Source: Symbiobacteriaceae bacterium
GTDB lineage: Bacteria > Bacillota_E > Symbiobacteriia > Symbiobacteriales > Symbiobacteriaceae
Direction of reading: 5' to 3'
NCBI GenBank assembly: GCA_027356675.1
Contig: DAHVXO010000280.1
Location: forward strand, 1-7,634
Length of the DNA stretch: 7,634 nucleotides
Of this stretch, positions 1 to 5,592 are shown in pieces (position 1 is the first letter of the stretch; the number at the start of each line of letters is the position of its first letter). The translations under genes were made by a program, and so were the position numbers. Below the pieces are notes generated by a model. The model was not told the DNA's origin and did not search any database. It saw only the letters and a program-made list of their open reading frames with translations.

Positions 1-479
1 ATGGAGACCTTCAGGGAGGCTGATTGCTCCGCTAGCCGGGGTGCCACGTAGGAACCGATCATGCGCACAGGGCTAGCAGGCAAGGGCAGCCGTAAGGAAT
101 CGCGCCCCACCCGGTCAGGACCCCGCGGTGGATCCACATGACTCTGGCCCACAATGCGGAGCTGCAACTCCAGGCTGGCTTCCTCCACCGTGACATTGGG
201 AACAGTCAGGAGAGCCAGCGCCGGCACCTGGACCTTTACGGTCGTGTCGATCCGGTTGCCCGGGTTGTCGGGGTCGGCCCGGGGGTGCACATACTCGAAA
301 TCGAGCATACGGGCGTGGCTGACGCCCTCCTTGTCGGTCTCAAAGCCGACCTCGCTTACAAACTCGGCGGTGGTCCGGGCCGCCATGCCCTGGGCCCGCA
401 CTACAGATTCCAGCGGGGCCGCGATCAGGTACTCAATCGGGAGCAAGCCTTGCTGTACCGTATCCGCCAACGCTGCCAC
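1..479 (-). CDS. Second DUF2589-like protein (partial, C-terminus outside window)
   Basis: An open frame runs from a GTG at 479 to the left edge, at least 159 codons. It opens MAALADTVQQGLLPIEYLIA, then APLESVVRAQGMAARTTAEF, VSEVGFETDKEGVSHARML and VPALALLTVPNVTVEEASLE. Motif order and spacing match the preceding gene (LPxEYxxxAPL, then AQxxAAxTT, then VPxLAL), so it is a diverged paralogue rather than a fragment. The part that follows (QSHVDPPRGPDRVGRD, then PVRMIGSYVAPRLAEQSASL) is less conserved and lacks the Ser/Thr-rich stretch of its neighbour. A TAG directly precedes the GTG, and AAGG sits a few bases further upstream. It is probably co-transcribed with the first copy. The family call rests on similarity to the neighbour. 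Confidence 0.8.
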   Translation of the reverse strand, partial: MAALADTVQQGLLPIEYLIAAPLESVVRAQGMAARTTAEFVSEVGFETDKEGVSHARMLDFEYVHPRADPDNPGNRIDTTVKVQVPALALLTVPNVTVEEASLELQLRIVGQSHVDPPRGPDRVGRDSLRLPLPASPVRMIGSYVAPRLAEQSASLKVS

Positions 480-508
480 CTACCTTCGCGTGCTGCATCC
501 GCCGGTGA

Positions 509-1138
509 TCAGGTGCTGGTGATGGCATCATTGAGAATGCGCAGCACCCGCGACAGCCCCTCGGGAATCTGGTCCTGCACAGCTTTCATGCTGATCGCGA
601 TCCGGGCGCTGCGGTCCTCCGTGGTGGATGTGGAGGTCTTGTAAGAGGCCGACACGTTGAAGGTTGAGGTCACGTTGGCCTTGACGGTCGCCGACGGACC
701 GCCCAGGAAGCCCAGGAAACCGCCGCCGAACTTGGTGGTCGCATCGGTCGTGGTCGTCGATCCGCCGCTGCTGGACACAGCGACCTTGCTGGTACGGGTG
801 ATGGTCTCCCGAACCCTGAACTCGAACTGCACGTCGAGGTCCTGGACCCGGATGTACGGGATCGGCACGATGGCCAGCATGGGAACCGTGAGGGTACTGG
901 ACTGAGTCGTTGGGACGGCAGCCGGATCCTGCGGGTTAGCCACCTGCTTGGTGTACGCAAACTGCACATTGCGTACGCTCAAGTTCCCGGCTGAGTCCTC
1001 CTCCAGACCCACCTTCTCGATGAAGTCGACCGTCGTCTGAGCCGCCAGCGCCTGGCTCTTGATGGCCCCCTGCAGCGGTGCACTCAACATGTACTCCAAG
1101 GGAAGTGACTGCAGTTCTGCCCCGATATCCACCGGCAT
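509..1138 (-). CDS. DUF2589 domain-containing protein
   Basis: This 209-residue protein belongs to DUF2589 (PF11655 as I recall), a bacterial family with no known function. Family hallmarks visible are LPLEYMLSAPLQGAIKSQAL near residues 12-31, AAQTTVDFIEKVG (32-44), TLTVPMLAIVPIPYIRVQDL near 82-101, and the C-terminal block DRSARIAISMKAVQDQIPEG to LSRVLRILND. Between about 121 and 172 lies a Ser/Thr/Gly-rich, probably flexible segment including a hydrophobic FGGGFLGFLGG. No signal peptide or obvious transmembrane helix is seen. The ATG at 1138 has GAGGAGG eight bases upstream, and an AT-rich promoter lies just before that. A paralogous gene follows after 29 bp. Function and any link to the microcompartment are unknown. 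Confidence 0.88.
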   Translation of the reverse strand: MPVDIGAELQSLPLEYMLSAPLQGAIKSQALAAQTTVDFIEKVGLEEDSAGNLSVRNVQFAYTKQVANPQDPAAVPTTQSSTLTVPMLAIVPIPYIRVQDLDVQFEFRVRETITRTSKVAVSSSGGSTTTTDATTKFGGGFLGFLGGPSATVKANVTSTFNVSASYKTSTSTTEDRSARIAISMKAVQDQIPEGLSRVLRILNDAITST

Positions 1139-1177
1139 GGTCTCTACCTCCTCGCGATCCTTTTGCGATGCATGATC

Positions 1178-1207
1178 ATTTTAACGCATGAACAATACGT
1201 CAATCAA
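1178..1207 (-). promoter_or_regulatory. Sigma70-like promoter for the DUF2589 genes
   Basis: The minus strand shows TTGATT (1207-1202) and TAAAAT (1183-1178) separated by 18 bp, within an AT-rich island that stands out from the GC-rich surroundings. Transcription would start near 1170, about 30 bases before the DUF2589 start codon at 1138, which has its own GAGGAGG site. Confidence 0.6.
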
Positions 1208-1231
1208 TATGACGTTACACATTTGTTACAC
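1197..1231. promoter_or_regulatory. Operator-like repeats over and upstream of the -35 element
   Basis: Two elements occur. An inverted repeat ACGTCA (1197-1202)/TGACGT (1210-1215) with a 7-bp spacer overlaps the -35 hexamer. A direct repeat of GTTACAC (1214-1220 and 1225-1231) has an 11-bp period, one helical turn. Both are typical layouts of regulator binding sites. Which regulator would bind is unknown. Confidence 0.5.
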
Positions 1232-1271
1232 GATTCGTTCGACATGTTTCGCGCCGTACACTGAAAGATTT

Positions 1272-1315
1272 GCACCGTTTGCAGGAGGGGACTGCCCCCC
1301 GGTGCGAAGCACCGG
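1272..1315 (-). repeat. Nested inverted repeats with mutually exclusive pairings
   Basis: In plus-strand bases, GCACCG (1272-1277), CCGGTGC (1299-1305) and GCACCGG (1309-1315) are present. On the minus-strand transcript the middle element can pair with the 1309-1315 element (7-bp stem, three-base loop) or with the 1272-1277 element, enclosing a small GGGG/CCCC hairpin (around 1287-1299). Such a choice of stems is typical of attenuators or riboswitch expression platforms, but I cannot match it to a known class, and no gene starts immediately downstream. Confidence 0.6.
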
Positions 1316-1363
1316 AATTGAAGGGGAAGCCCGATCTTGACGACGAGGATCCGAACCGCGCGA

Positions 1364-1404
1364 CACAGGCTCGCCGCTGGGTGGCCGATACTGGCGAGCC
1401 TGTG
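1364..1404. repeat. Perfect 12-bp inverted repeat (hairpin) after the 129-aa gene
   Basis: CACAGGCTCGCC (1364-1375) and GGCGAGCCTGTG (1393-1404) are exact reverse complements separated by 17 bases. The hairpin begins about 34 bases past the 129-aa gene's stop. No T run follows on the minus strand, so it is not a textbook intrinsic terminator; it could be a U-less terminator, a 3'-end stabiliser or part of a structured RNA. Confidence 0.85.
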
Positions 1405-1437
1405 GGGTTTGGAAGAAAACACCCCGGGCCTGAGCAG

Positions 1438-1827
1438 CTATTGCACCTCAACTCGGCCCCTGAAGGCCACATCCACAATGAATCGGTCAAAGGTCTCGTT
1501 CTCGTCGGCGAACTGGACGGTGCGCCACCGGACATCCGCCGCGGCTTCGAAGCCTTTTCGCTCCGCTGAGGCGAGTTTGGAAAGGGCCAGTTGGGCCGCG
1601 ACCGCACTGAGTTGGGCGCGGCTGCCCGTCAACTCAAAGAGAGTCTGCCCATATCGCCGCACAGTCCCCACGATGCGCATGTCATCCGGCGTGGTGCTGT
1701 AGAAGACCAAGCCCAGTTCCATGTCCGCCTCCAGGCGCCCGTCTCGCTGCAACTGCTCCGCCATGGCTCGCTGAACTGCCCGGACTACCTCGCTGTGGTC
1801 CAGTGTGACCAACCGCTCCCCGTCCAC
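1438..1827 (-). CDS. Hypothetical protein, 129 aa, unrecognised
   Basis: I do not recognise this protein. The sequence predicts a small soluble alpha/beta protein without signal peptide or membrane segment: an amphipathic helix at about 10-30 (HSEVVRAVQRAMAEQLQRDG), strands around MELGLVFYST (37-46) and MRIVGTVRRYGQTLFELTG (50-68), a second Ala-rich helix at about 69-92 (starts SRAQLSAVAAQLALSKLASA), and a C-terminal strand pair ending FIVDVAFRGRVEVQ. The helix-strand-strand-helix-strand-strand order is reminiscent of small dimeric alpha/beta barrels, but that is a guess. The GTG start at 1827 follows GGGGGAGG closely (three bases), and a TTG five codons later is an alternative. It lies beyond the operon terminator, so it is probably transcribed separately. 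Shadow frames on the other strand are less convincing. Confidence 0.7.
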   Translation of the reverse strand: MDGERLVTLDHSEVVRAVQRAMAEQLQRDGRLEADMELGLVFYSTTPDDMRIVGTVRRYGQTLFELTGSRAQLSAVAAQLALSKLASAERKGFEAAADVRWRTVQFADENETFDRFIVDVAFRGRVEVQ

Positions 1828-1921
1828 CGGCCTCCCCCCTCTCTCTCAGGGTAGCAGCGATCGGAAGGGAATGCAGTCGAAAATTGTCGCCTTTCCAAAA
1901 TAATTCCAGATCACAGGTATG

Positions 1922-1946
1922 AAAACGGCCGCCCTGTGTGGGCGGC
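1922..1946 (-). terminator. Rho-independent terminator ending the BMC operon
   Basis: On the minus strand GCCGCCC (1946-1940), loop ACACA, GGGCGGC (1934-1928) forms a perfect 7-bp GC stem, followed by CG and TTTT (1925-1922). It begins about 20 bases past the aldolase stop codon, the expected place for an operon end. Confidence 0.82.
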
Positions 1947-1965
1947 TGTTATGAATCGGTTCAGC

Positions 1966-3516
1966 TTAGTACTTGTCTTTCTGCGCCTGCGACTTCACCC
2001 GCTTGACAATGTTGACGCTGGCGCTCGCCCCGATGCGATTCGCCCCAGCCTTTGCCATTGCCTGGGCGGTATCGAAGTCCCGGATGCCGCCGGAGGCCTT
2101 GACGCCCATATTGGGTCCGACCGTCTTGCGCATGAGGGCGATGTCAGCGGCCGTGGCGCCGCCGGGCCCGAAGCCCGTGGAGGTCTTGACGAAATCGAGG
2201 CCCGCCTGCTTGGCAAGCTCACAGGCCCTCACCTTCTCCTCGTTGGTCAGCAGACCCGTCTCCAGGATGACCTTGACGAGCGCCCGAGGCTTGACCGCCT
2301 TGGCCACAGCCTTCATATCCTCCAGCACCACGTCGTACTGGCTGGATTTGAGGGCACCCACGTTCATCACCATGTCGACCTCGGTCGCCCCGCCCCGGAC
2401 GGCCTCTGCCGCCTCGGCGGCCTTGGAGGCCGAGCTGGTGGCCCCCAGTGGGAAACCGATGACCGTGCAGACTTTGACCTTCGAATTCTGAAGTAGCTTG
2501 GCGCAGAGCGTCACCCAGGTCGGGTTGACGCACACGGACCAGAACCCGTACTCCATCGCTTCCTTGCAGAGCTTCTTGACCTGCTCCACCGTGGCTTCCG
2601 GCTTGAGCAAGGTGTGATCGATCATGCGGGCCAGTTCCCGGTCGTAATCGCCTTGAGCGGGCAACGGGGCGGCCCCGGGCAGGGCGAACGCTTTGGCAGC
2701 GTTCTCCGCGACGGTCAGGCGAGAAGCCAGCACGGCCGGGTGCGGCTGGTACGCGGGCACGAAGCCCCCGCTCCCCGGCTTACCGCCACCGGTAGCCCTT
2801 TCCACCTCAGGAACCAGAGCCGTCAGATTCGTGATGGCAAACCCGAGGGTCTTGAGGGTCTCAATGACCTCCTCCACCTTGCGGCGGATGGACCAGGTCG
2901 CATCCGTCGGGGCGACCAGCGACTCACGTGCGATGATGACCCGCTTGCCCGCCAGGGCCGCCTGGACCAGCACCGCTGAGCCGAGACAGTCGCCCATAAG
3001 TCCCGCCGCCTTGGCCGCCACGCTGGTCGTGATCACCGGCACCACGATGGTCCCGGCGCCCTGCACGAGCCGCCGGGCCAGCGTCTCGCTCGGCTCGCCG
3101 CTCAGTACCTGGCTGCAGGCTTGGACCTGCGACAGGCGGGAGGAGTCGCCGCCGGTCACAACCGTGACCTGGCGGGTGGCGGCCAGCGTCTTGATAGCCC
3201 CGATGACCTGATCGCATACCGGGCCGGCCACCACAATCAGTACGTCGGTCTTGAAGTCCGGTCCGACGGCGCAGGCGGGCAGTCGCGGGGCCAGGTCAGC
3301 CGCGGACCCGGTTGCGCAGCTGATCGGAGACGATGCGGCCGCATCCGGCGGATCTGCCACCACGACGGCGGCCGTCGTCGGAGTCGGATCCGACGCCACT
3401 CCGAGCGCCGCGACCACCAATTGCCGCACCTCTTCCGGACTGGCGGCAGTCCCATCCGCCTGCAGTTGCCGGAGCACTTCTGCGGTGACCTTCTCCTTCA
3501 CGCGCTGCCAATCCAT
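1966..3516 (-). CDS. Flavoprotein domain fused to deoxyribose-phosphate aldolase (DERA), with N-terminal encapsulation helix
   Basis: The 516-residue protein has three parts. Residues 1-22 (from [18 protein letters not shown]) and a second short helix at 26-40 look like a BMC encapsulation peptide, followed by an Ala/Pro-rich linker to about 88. Residues about 89-245 resemble the PF02441 flavoprotein (CoaC/Dfp-like) fold: [10 protein letters not shown] at the first strand, then [17 protein letters not shown] around 160-176 and the strand KRVIIA. After a Gly/Pro-rich linker, residues about 293-508 are class I DERA, with Asp381 in EVDMVMN, Schiff-base Lys444 in FVKTSTGF and Lys473 in [12 protein letters not shown] cleaves 2-deoxyribose 5-phosphate to glyceraldehyde 3-phosphate and acetaldehyde; standalone DeoC is about 220-260 aa. 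The ATG at 3516 is preferred (GGGAGG nine bases upstream) over an ATG at 3558 that would overlap the previous gene. Fusion is seen directly; flavin binding is inferred. Confidence 0.92.
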   Translation of the reverse strand: MDWQRVKEKVTAEVLRQLQADGTAASPEEVRQLVVAALGVASDPTPTTAAVVVADPPDAAASSPISCATGSAADLAPRLPACAVGPDFKTDVLIVVAGPVCDQVIGAIKTLAATRQVTVVTGGDSSRLSQVQACSQVLSGEPSETLARRLVQGAGTIVVPVITTSVAAKAAGLMGDCLGSAVLVQAALAGKRVIIARESLVAPTDATWSIRRKVEEVIETLKTLGFAITNLTALVPEVERATGGGKPGSGGFVPAYQPHPAVLASRLTVAENAAKAFALPGAAPLPAQGDYDRELARMIDHTLLKPEATVEQVKKLCKEAMEYGFWSVCVNPTWVTLCAKLLQNSKVKVCTVIGFPLGATSSASKAAEAAEAVRGGATEVDMVMNVGALKSSQYDVVLEDMKAVAKAVKPRALVKVILETGLLTNEEKVRACELAKQAGLDFVKTSTGFGPGGATAADIALMRKTVGPNMGVKASGGIRDFDTAQAMAKAGANRIGASASVNIVKRVKSQAQKDKY

Positions 3517-3538
3517 GCTCAAACGCCTCCCAACCGGG

Positions 3539-3805
3539 CTAGACATCAATATAATCAATCACGCCAACGATCAGGGCCTCAGCGGGCACGTCCTTCTTGC
3601 CCAAGATCATTCGCACGGACTGGCCCTCCTGAAGCAACAGCACAATATCACCGATGCCGGCGCTCACTCGGTCGCAAGCGACGATCTCGGTCCCATCCGG
3701 TGTTCCTGTATGGTCCAGCGGTTCGACAATCAGTAGCTTCTCCCCACCGAACCCGTTCAGTTTCATTGTGGCAACCAGCTGGCCCGTGACGCGGGCGAGC
3801 AACAC
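3539..3805 (-). CDS. BMC-P pentameric vertex protein, EutN/CcmL family (copy 3)
   Basis: The 88-residue product is a divergent EutN/CcmL-type vertex protein: [20 protein letters not shown] at the start, KLLIVEPLD, a core of [19 protein letters not shown], and the final strand [12 protein letters not shown]. It lacks the extension of copy 2 and the SGSSAR motif of copy 1. Three non-identical vertex proteins in one operon suggest mixed or alternative vertices. The GTG start at 3805 overlaps the preceding TAG by one base (TAGTG), implying coupled translation; a TTG one codon later is a possible alternative. The aldolase gene follows after 22 bp. Family membership is clear from the first and last strands and the glycine-rich core. 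Confidence 0.91.
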   Translation of the reverse strand: MLLARVTGQLVATMKLNGFGGEKLLIVEPLDHTGTPDGTEIVACDRVSAGIGDIVLLLQEGQSVRMILGKKDVPAEALIVGVIDYIDV

Positions 3806-4125
3806 TAGGACCGCCCCCTTTGCCCGGTCCGGAACCCGAGGGCAGCCAGGTCCACCGGCACGTCCGGCGGCCGGTTTAGCGAATCGACAATTCCCACGAT
3901 GGCGAGGTCCACCGGCGCCTCATTCGCCGCCAGGGAGGCATCGCGGGCACGGGCCATCATCACAACCTCGCCGACCCCTGCACCGATGCAATCCACGGCG
4001 ATGGCGGGCTTGCCGGCCGGGGAACCATCAGCCTTGATGGGCTCCACCACGAGGAGCTTGCGACCGACCAGCTGTTCGTCCTTGCGGGTGGCTACCACGA
4101 CCCCGATGACGCGGCCAGTGATCAC
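3805..4125 (-). CDS. BMC-P pentameric vertex protein, EutN/CcmL family (copy 2)
   Basis: This 106-residue vertex protein starts MITGRVIGVVVATRKDEQLV, with the conserved GAGVGEVVMMARARDAS core in place of the usual SGSSAR, then the strand LAIVGIVDSLN. A C-terminal extension of roughly 23 residues (from RPPDVPVDLAAL to GQRGRS) goes past the normal family end. It would form pentamers at shell vertices. The GTG start lies in a GTGA overlap with the isomerase stop, so the two are probably translationally coupled, and a G-rich SD precedes it. The stop codon (TAG, 3805-3807) shares one base with the GTG of the next vertex gene. The first bases resemble those of copy 1, consistent with duplication. 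Assignment is firm. Confidence 0.93.
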   Translation of the reverse strand: MITGRVIGVVVATRKDEQLVGRKLLVVEPIKADGSPAGKPAIAVDCIGAGVGEVVMMARARDASLAANEAPVDLAIVGIVDSLNRPPDVPVDLAALGFRTGQRGRS

Positions 4126-4586
4126 GTAGCCACCCCCCGCGGCGCAGCCTCGTCCATCGCCCTGATCTTGTCCACCCGACGGGCGTGCCGCCCACTCACG
4201 GCGAACGGGGTGTCGAGGAAGGTCTTCGAGATCTGACGTGCCAGGGCCTTCCCGACCAGACCCCCACCCAGCGTCAGCAAGTTCGCATCGTTGTGTTCGC
4301 GAGCGTTACCCGCCGTCGAAAGGTCATAGCACATGGCGGCCCGACAGCCGGGGACCTTGTTGGCGACCATGCAGGAGCCGATGCCGGCGCCATCGACCAT
4401 GATGCCCCGGTCGACCAGACCGGCGGCCACGGCGACGGCCACCTGCACGGCAAAGTCCGGGTAGTCGACGGGTTGGGTATCGTTGGTCCCCAGGTCTACT
4501 ACCGTGTGCCCCTGCTCCTTGAGGAAACCCTTCAGGTCCTCTTTGAGCTCAAAGCCACCATGATCGCTCCCGACGGCTATGCGCAT
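4122..4586 (-). CDS. RpiB/LacAB-family sugar-phosphate isomerase, BMC-associated, altered active site
   Basis: The 154-residue protein matches the RpiB family (about 150 aa), whose members interconvert aldose and ketose phosphates such as ribose 5-phosphate and ribulose 5-phosphate. It starts MRIAVGSDHGGFELK. It keeps the family's Asp8-His9, the YPDFA segment (42-46), His98-Asn99 in REHNDANLLTLGG, and the phosphate-binding Arg133-His134 and Arg137. The loop that holds the catalytic base in E. coli RpiB (Cys66 in ICGTGVG) reads VDGAGIG here, putting Asp65 in that place; a Cys lies at 72. The reaction may therefore differ from classical ribose isomerisation. The ATG at 4586 is chosen because an upstream in-frame extension would translate the repeats as an Arg/Pro-rich tail foreign to the family. 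The last codons overlap the next start as GTGA. Confidence 0.92.
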   Translation of the reverse strand: MRIAVGSDHGGFELKEDLKGFLKEQGHTVVDLGTNDTQPVDYPDFAVQVAVAVAAGLVDRGIMVDGAGIGSCMVANKVPGCRAAMCYDLSTAGNAREHNDANLLTLGGGLVGKALARQISKTFLDTPFAVSGRHARRVDKIRAMDEAAPRGVAT

Positions 4587-4600
4587 GGGCCCATCCCCCT

Positions 4601-4723
4601 TCCTCGGCGGTCCGGTAGGCCTGCGAACGCTTACAGGTCCAGCCGCCCTCGGCGGTTCGGTAGGCCTGCGGCCTTTTACGTCAGCTGCGTCCTCGGCGGT
4701 CCGGTAGGCCTGCGAACGCTTAC
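4601..4723. repeat. Three spaced direct repeats (33-34 bp, period 44-45 bp) between the BMC-H and rpiB-like genes
   Basis: Copies lie at 4601-4634, 4647-4679 and 4690-4723. The outer two are identical over 34 bases; the middle one differs at five of 33 positions. The shared core is CCTCGGCGGTCCGGTAGGCC. Spacers are 12 and 10 bp and differ in sequence. The right-hand copy contains the BMC-H stop codon. On the transcript strand the left-hand copy ends in CCGAGGA, which merges into the purine-rich ribosome-binding site of the isomerase gene. The 45 then 44 bp steps break codon phase, so this is unlikely to be protein-coding repetition. A role in mRNA structure or in uncoupling shell and enzyme expression is inference. 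Confidence 0.9.
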
Positions 4724-5028
4724 TTTCCCTTTGTGGCGGGCTCGGCGGCGACCTTGGGCTTCGGCAGGATCTTCTCGACCTCATCATGCGGGCGCGGGAT
4801 CACGTGGGCGGAGACCAACTGGCCTACGCGCTCCGCAGCTGCAGCGCCGGCATCAACGGCCGCCTTAACGGCGCCCACGTCGCCACGCACGAAGACCGTG
4901 ATGTAGGCGGCGCCGATCTGAACCTGCCCGATCACCTGAACGTTGGCAGCCTTGGCCATGGCATCGGCCGCTTCCACGGAGCCCACAAAACCGCGGGTCT
5001 CAATCATCCCTAGTGCCTGAAGGGGCAT
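4720..5028 (-). CDS. BMC-H hexameric shell protein, PduA/EutM-like (second copy)
   Basis: This complete 102-residue single-domain shell protein carries [18 protein letters not shown] at residues 7-24, [20 protein letters not shown] at about 46-65, and the strand [18 protein letters not shown] near the end, very close to PduA. A charged/Ala tail ([10 protein letters not shown]) follows. It would assemble as hexamers in the facets. The pore loop reads IGAA (38-41), unlike the IGSG of PduA and of the partial copy at the right edge, so the two hexamers probably have different pores. AAGGAGG lies nine bases before the ATG, inside the last codons of the tandem shell gene whose TAA directly abuts this start. 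The gene's stop codon falls within the first (in transcription order) of three spaced repeats. Assignment is firm. Confidence 0.96.
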   Translation of the reverse strand: MPLQALGMIETRGFVGSVEAADAMAKAANVQVIGQVQIGAAYITVFVRGDVGAVKAAVDAGAAAAERVGQLVSAHVIPRPHDEVEKILPKPKVAAEPATKGK

Positions 5029-5592
5029 TTACCGGTCCCTCCTTAATTTGCGCTTCAAATCCACATGCGGGGCCGGGATGACCGTCGTGGCCACCAGCGC
5101 CCCATCCCGCTGTGCGGCATCCGCCGCCGCAGCGACTCCGGCCTGGACCGAGCCGACGTCCCCTGTGAAGGTAACGTAACCCTTACCGCCCAATCCCCGG
5201 GCCATTCGCAGCTCCAGCAAGTCGACCATGGCGGTCTTCGCCGCAGCATCCGCCGCCCGAATCACCGCGGCGACTGTTGCGGTCTCAACCACGCCGATTG
5301 CGCCCACTTCCTCCGCACCAGGCTCGCCCTTCATGGCAGGCAACACCTGCGGGTGCAAATTGGCGATGAGCAGCCGTCCAAGCAGTGACTCCCCCGCCTC
5401 GAAGGCCCCTGCATCGACGGATGCCGAGACCGACGCCACGTCGCCCGCCACGATGGCAATGTACTTGCCCGGGCTGGTGGTGTAGGCGTCCATGAGTTCG
5501 ACGGCGGCCATCTTCAGCATCGCATCGGCACATCTCAGACCGATGGCAATACTGCTGACCTCAACGATGCCGATGGCGAGGCGGGTATCGAT
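5029..5592 (-). CDS. BMC-T tandem-domain shell protein, PduT-like, apparent ATC start
   Basis: The protein has two BMC domains in one chain and would form trimers that mimic hexamers in the shell facet. Read from an ATC at 5592 it is 187 residues, close to PduT (184). Domain 1 spans about residues 5-90 (LAIGIVEVSSIAIGLRCADA, then SPGKYIAIVAGDV); domain 2 about 94-187 (VGAIGVVETATVAAVIRAAD, then GGKGYVTFTGDVGSVQ, ending VIPAPHVDLKR). No ATG, GTG or TTG occurs in frame between the upstream TGA (5599-5601) and an internal ATG at 5520, and starting there would delete the first strand of domain 1. A GAGGTGA site precedes the ATC by six bases. PduT's iron-sulfur Cys38 aligns with Ser40 here, so a metal-cluster pore is not expected. 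The stop abuts the next gene's ATG. Confidence 0.9.
   Translation of the reverse strand: MDTRLAIGIVEVSSIAIGLRCADAMLKMAAVELMDAYTTSPGKYIAIVAGDVASVSASVDAGAFEAGESLLGRLLIANLHPQVLPAMKGEPGAEEVGAIGVVETATVAAVIRAADAAAKTAMVDLLELRMARGLGGKGYVTFTGDVGSVQAGVAAAADAAQRDGALVATTVIPAPHVDLKRKLRRDR

Larger units (their letters stand above)
1139..1437. other. Non-coding region between the 129-aa gene and the DUF2589 pair
   Basis: I see no convincing gene here. Going in transcription order it holds the 12-bp hairpin (1364-1404), the nested GC-rich inverted repeats (1272-1315), the operator-like repeats (1197-1231), the AT-rich promoter (1178-1207) and the DUF2589 ribosome-binding site. Short open frames across it lack SD sequences and recognisable protein features. 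Confidence 0.7.

Noticed and set aside
138..644. 168-codon plus-strand frame across both DUF2589 genes
   Set aside because: The minus strand here encodes two mutually similar proteins with conserved motifs, which explains the region better.
1364..1404. Classical rho-independent terminator for the 129-aa gene
   Set aside because: The stem is strong, but no T run follows on the minus strand, so I list it only as an inverted repeat.
1250..1440. Known riboswitch (c-di-GMP, cobalamin or similar)
   Set aside because: I compared by eye with conserved cores I remember and found no convincing match; the structures also lie upstream of the promoter rather than in a clear leader.
1828..1920. Promoter for the 129-aa gene (TTGGAA with a TGCATT-like -10)
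   Set aside because: The -10 match is poor and other pairings are equally weak; a promoter is expected here but I cannot place it.
1936..2496. 186-codon and overlapping plus-strand frames
   Set aside because: They are antisense to the conserved DERA domain and encode no recognisable protein.
3517..3558. Upstream ATG at 3558 for the aldolase fusion
   Set aside because: It overlaps the end of the vertex gene and lacks an SD; the ATG at 3516 has GGGAGG at good spacing and starts exactly at the targeting helix.
3121..3789. 222-codon open frame on the plus strand
   Set aside because: It is antisense to the vertex and aldolase fusion genes, is rich in Arg/Gly/Pro from GC-rich antisense codons and shows no domain.
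4601..4723. Short CRISPR array
   Set aside because: There are only three repeats with 10-12 bp spacers, one repeat is degenerate, and no cas genes are present; spacers are far too short.
4587..4787. N-terminal extension of the isomerase to an ATG at 4787
   Set aside because: The added 67 residues are Arg/Pro-rich, overlap the BMC-H coding region and translate the DNA repeats; the family normally starts at the MRIAVGSDH segment.
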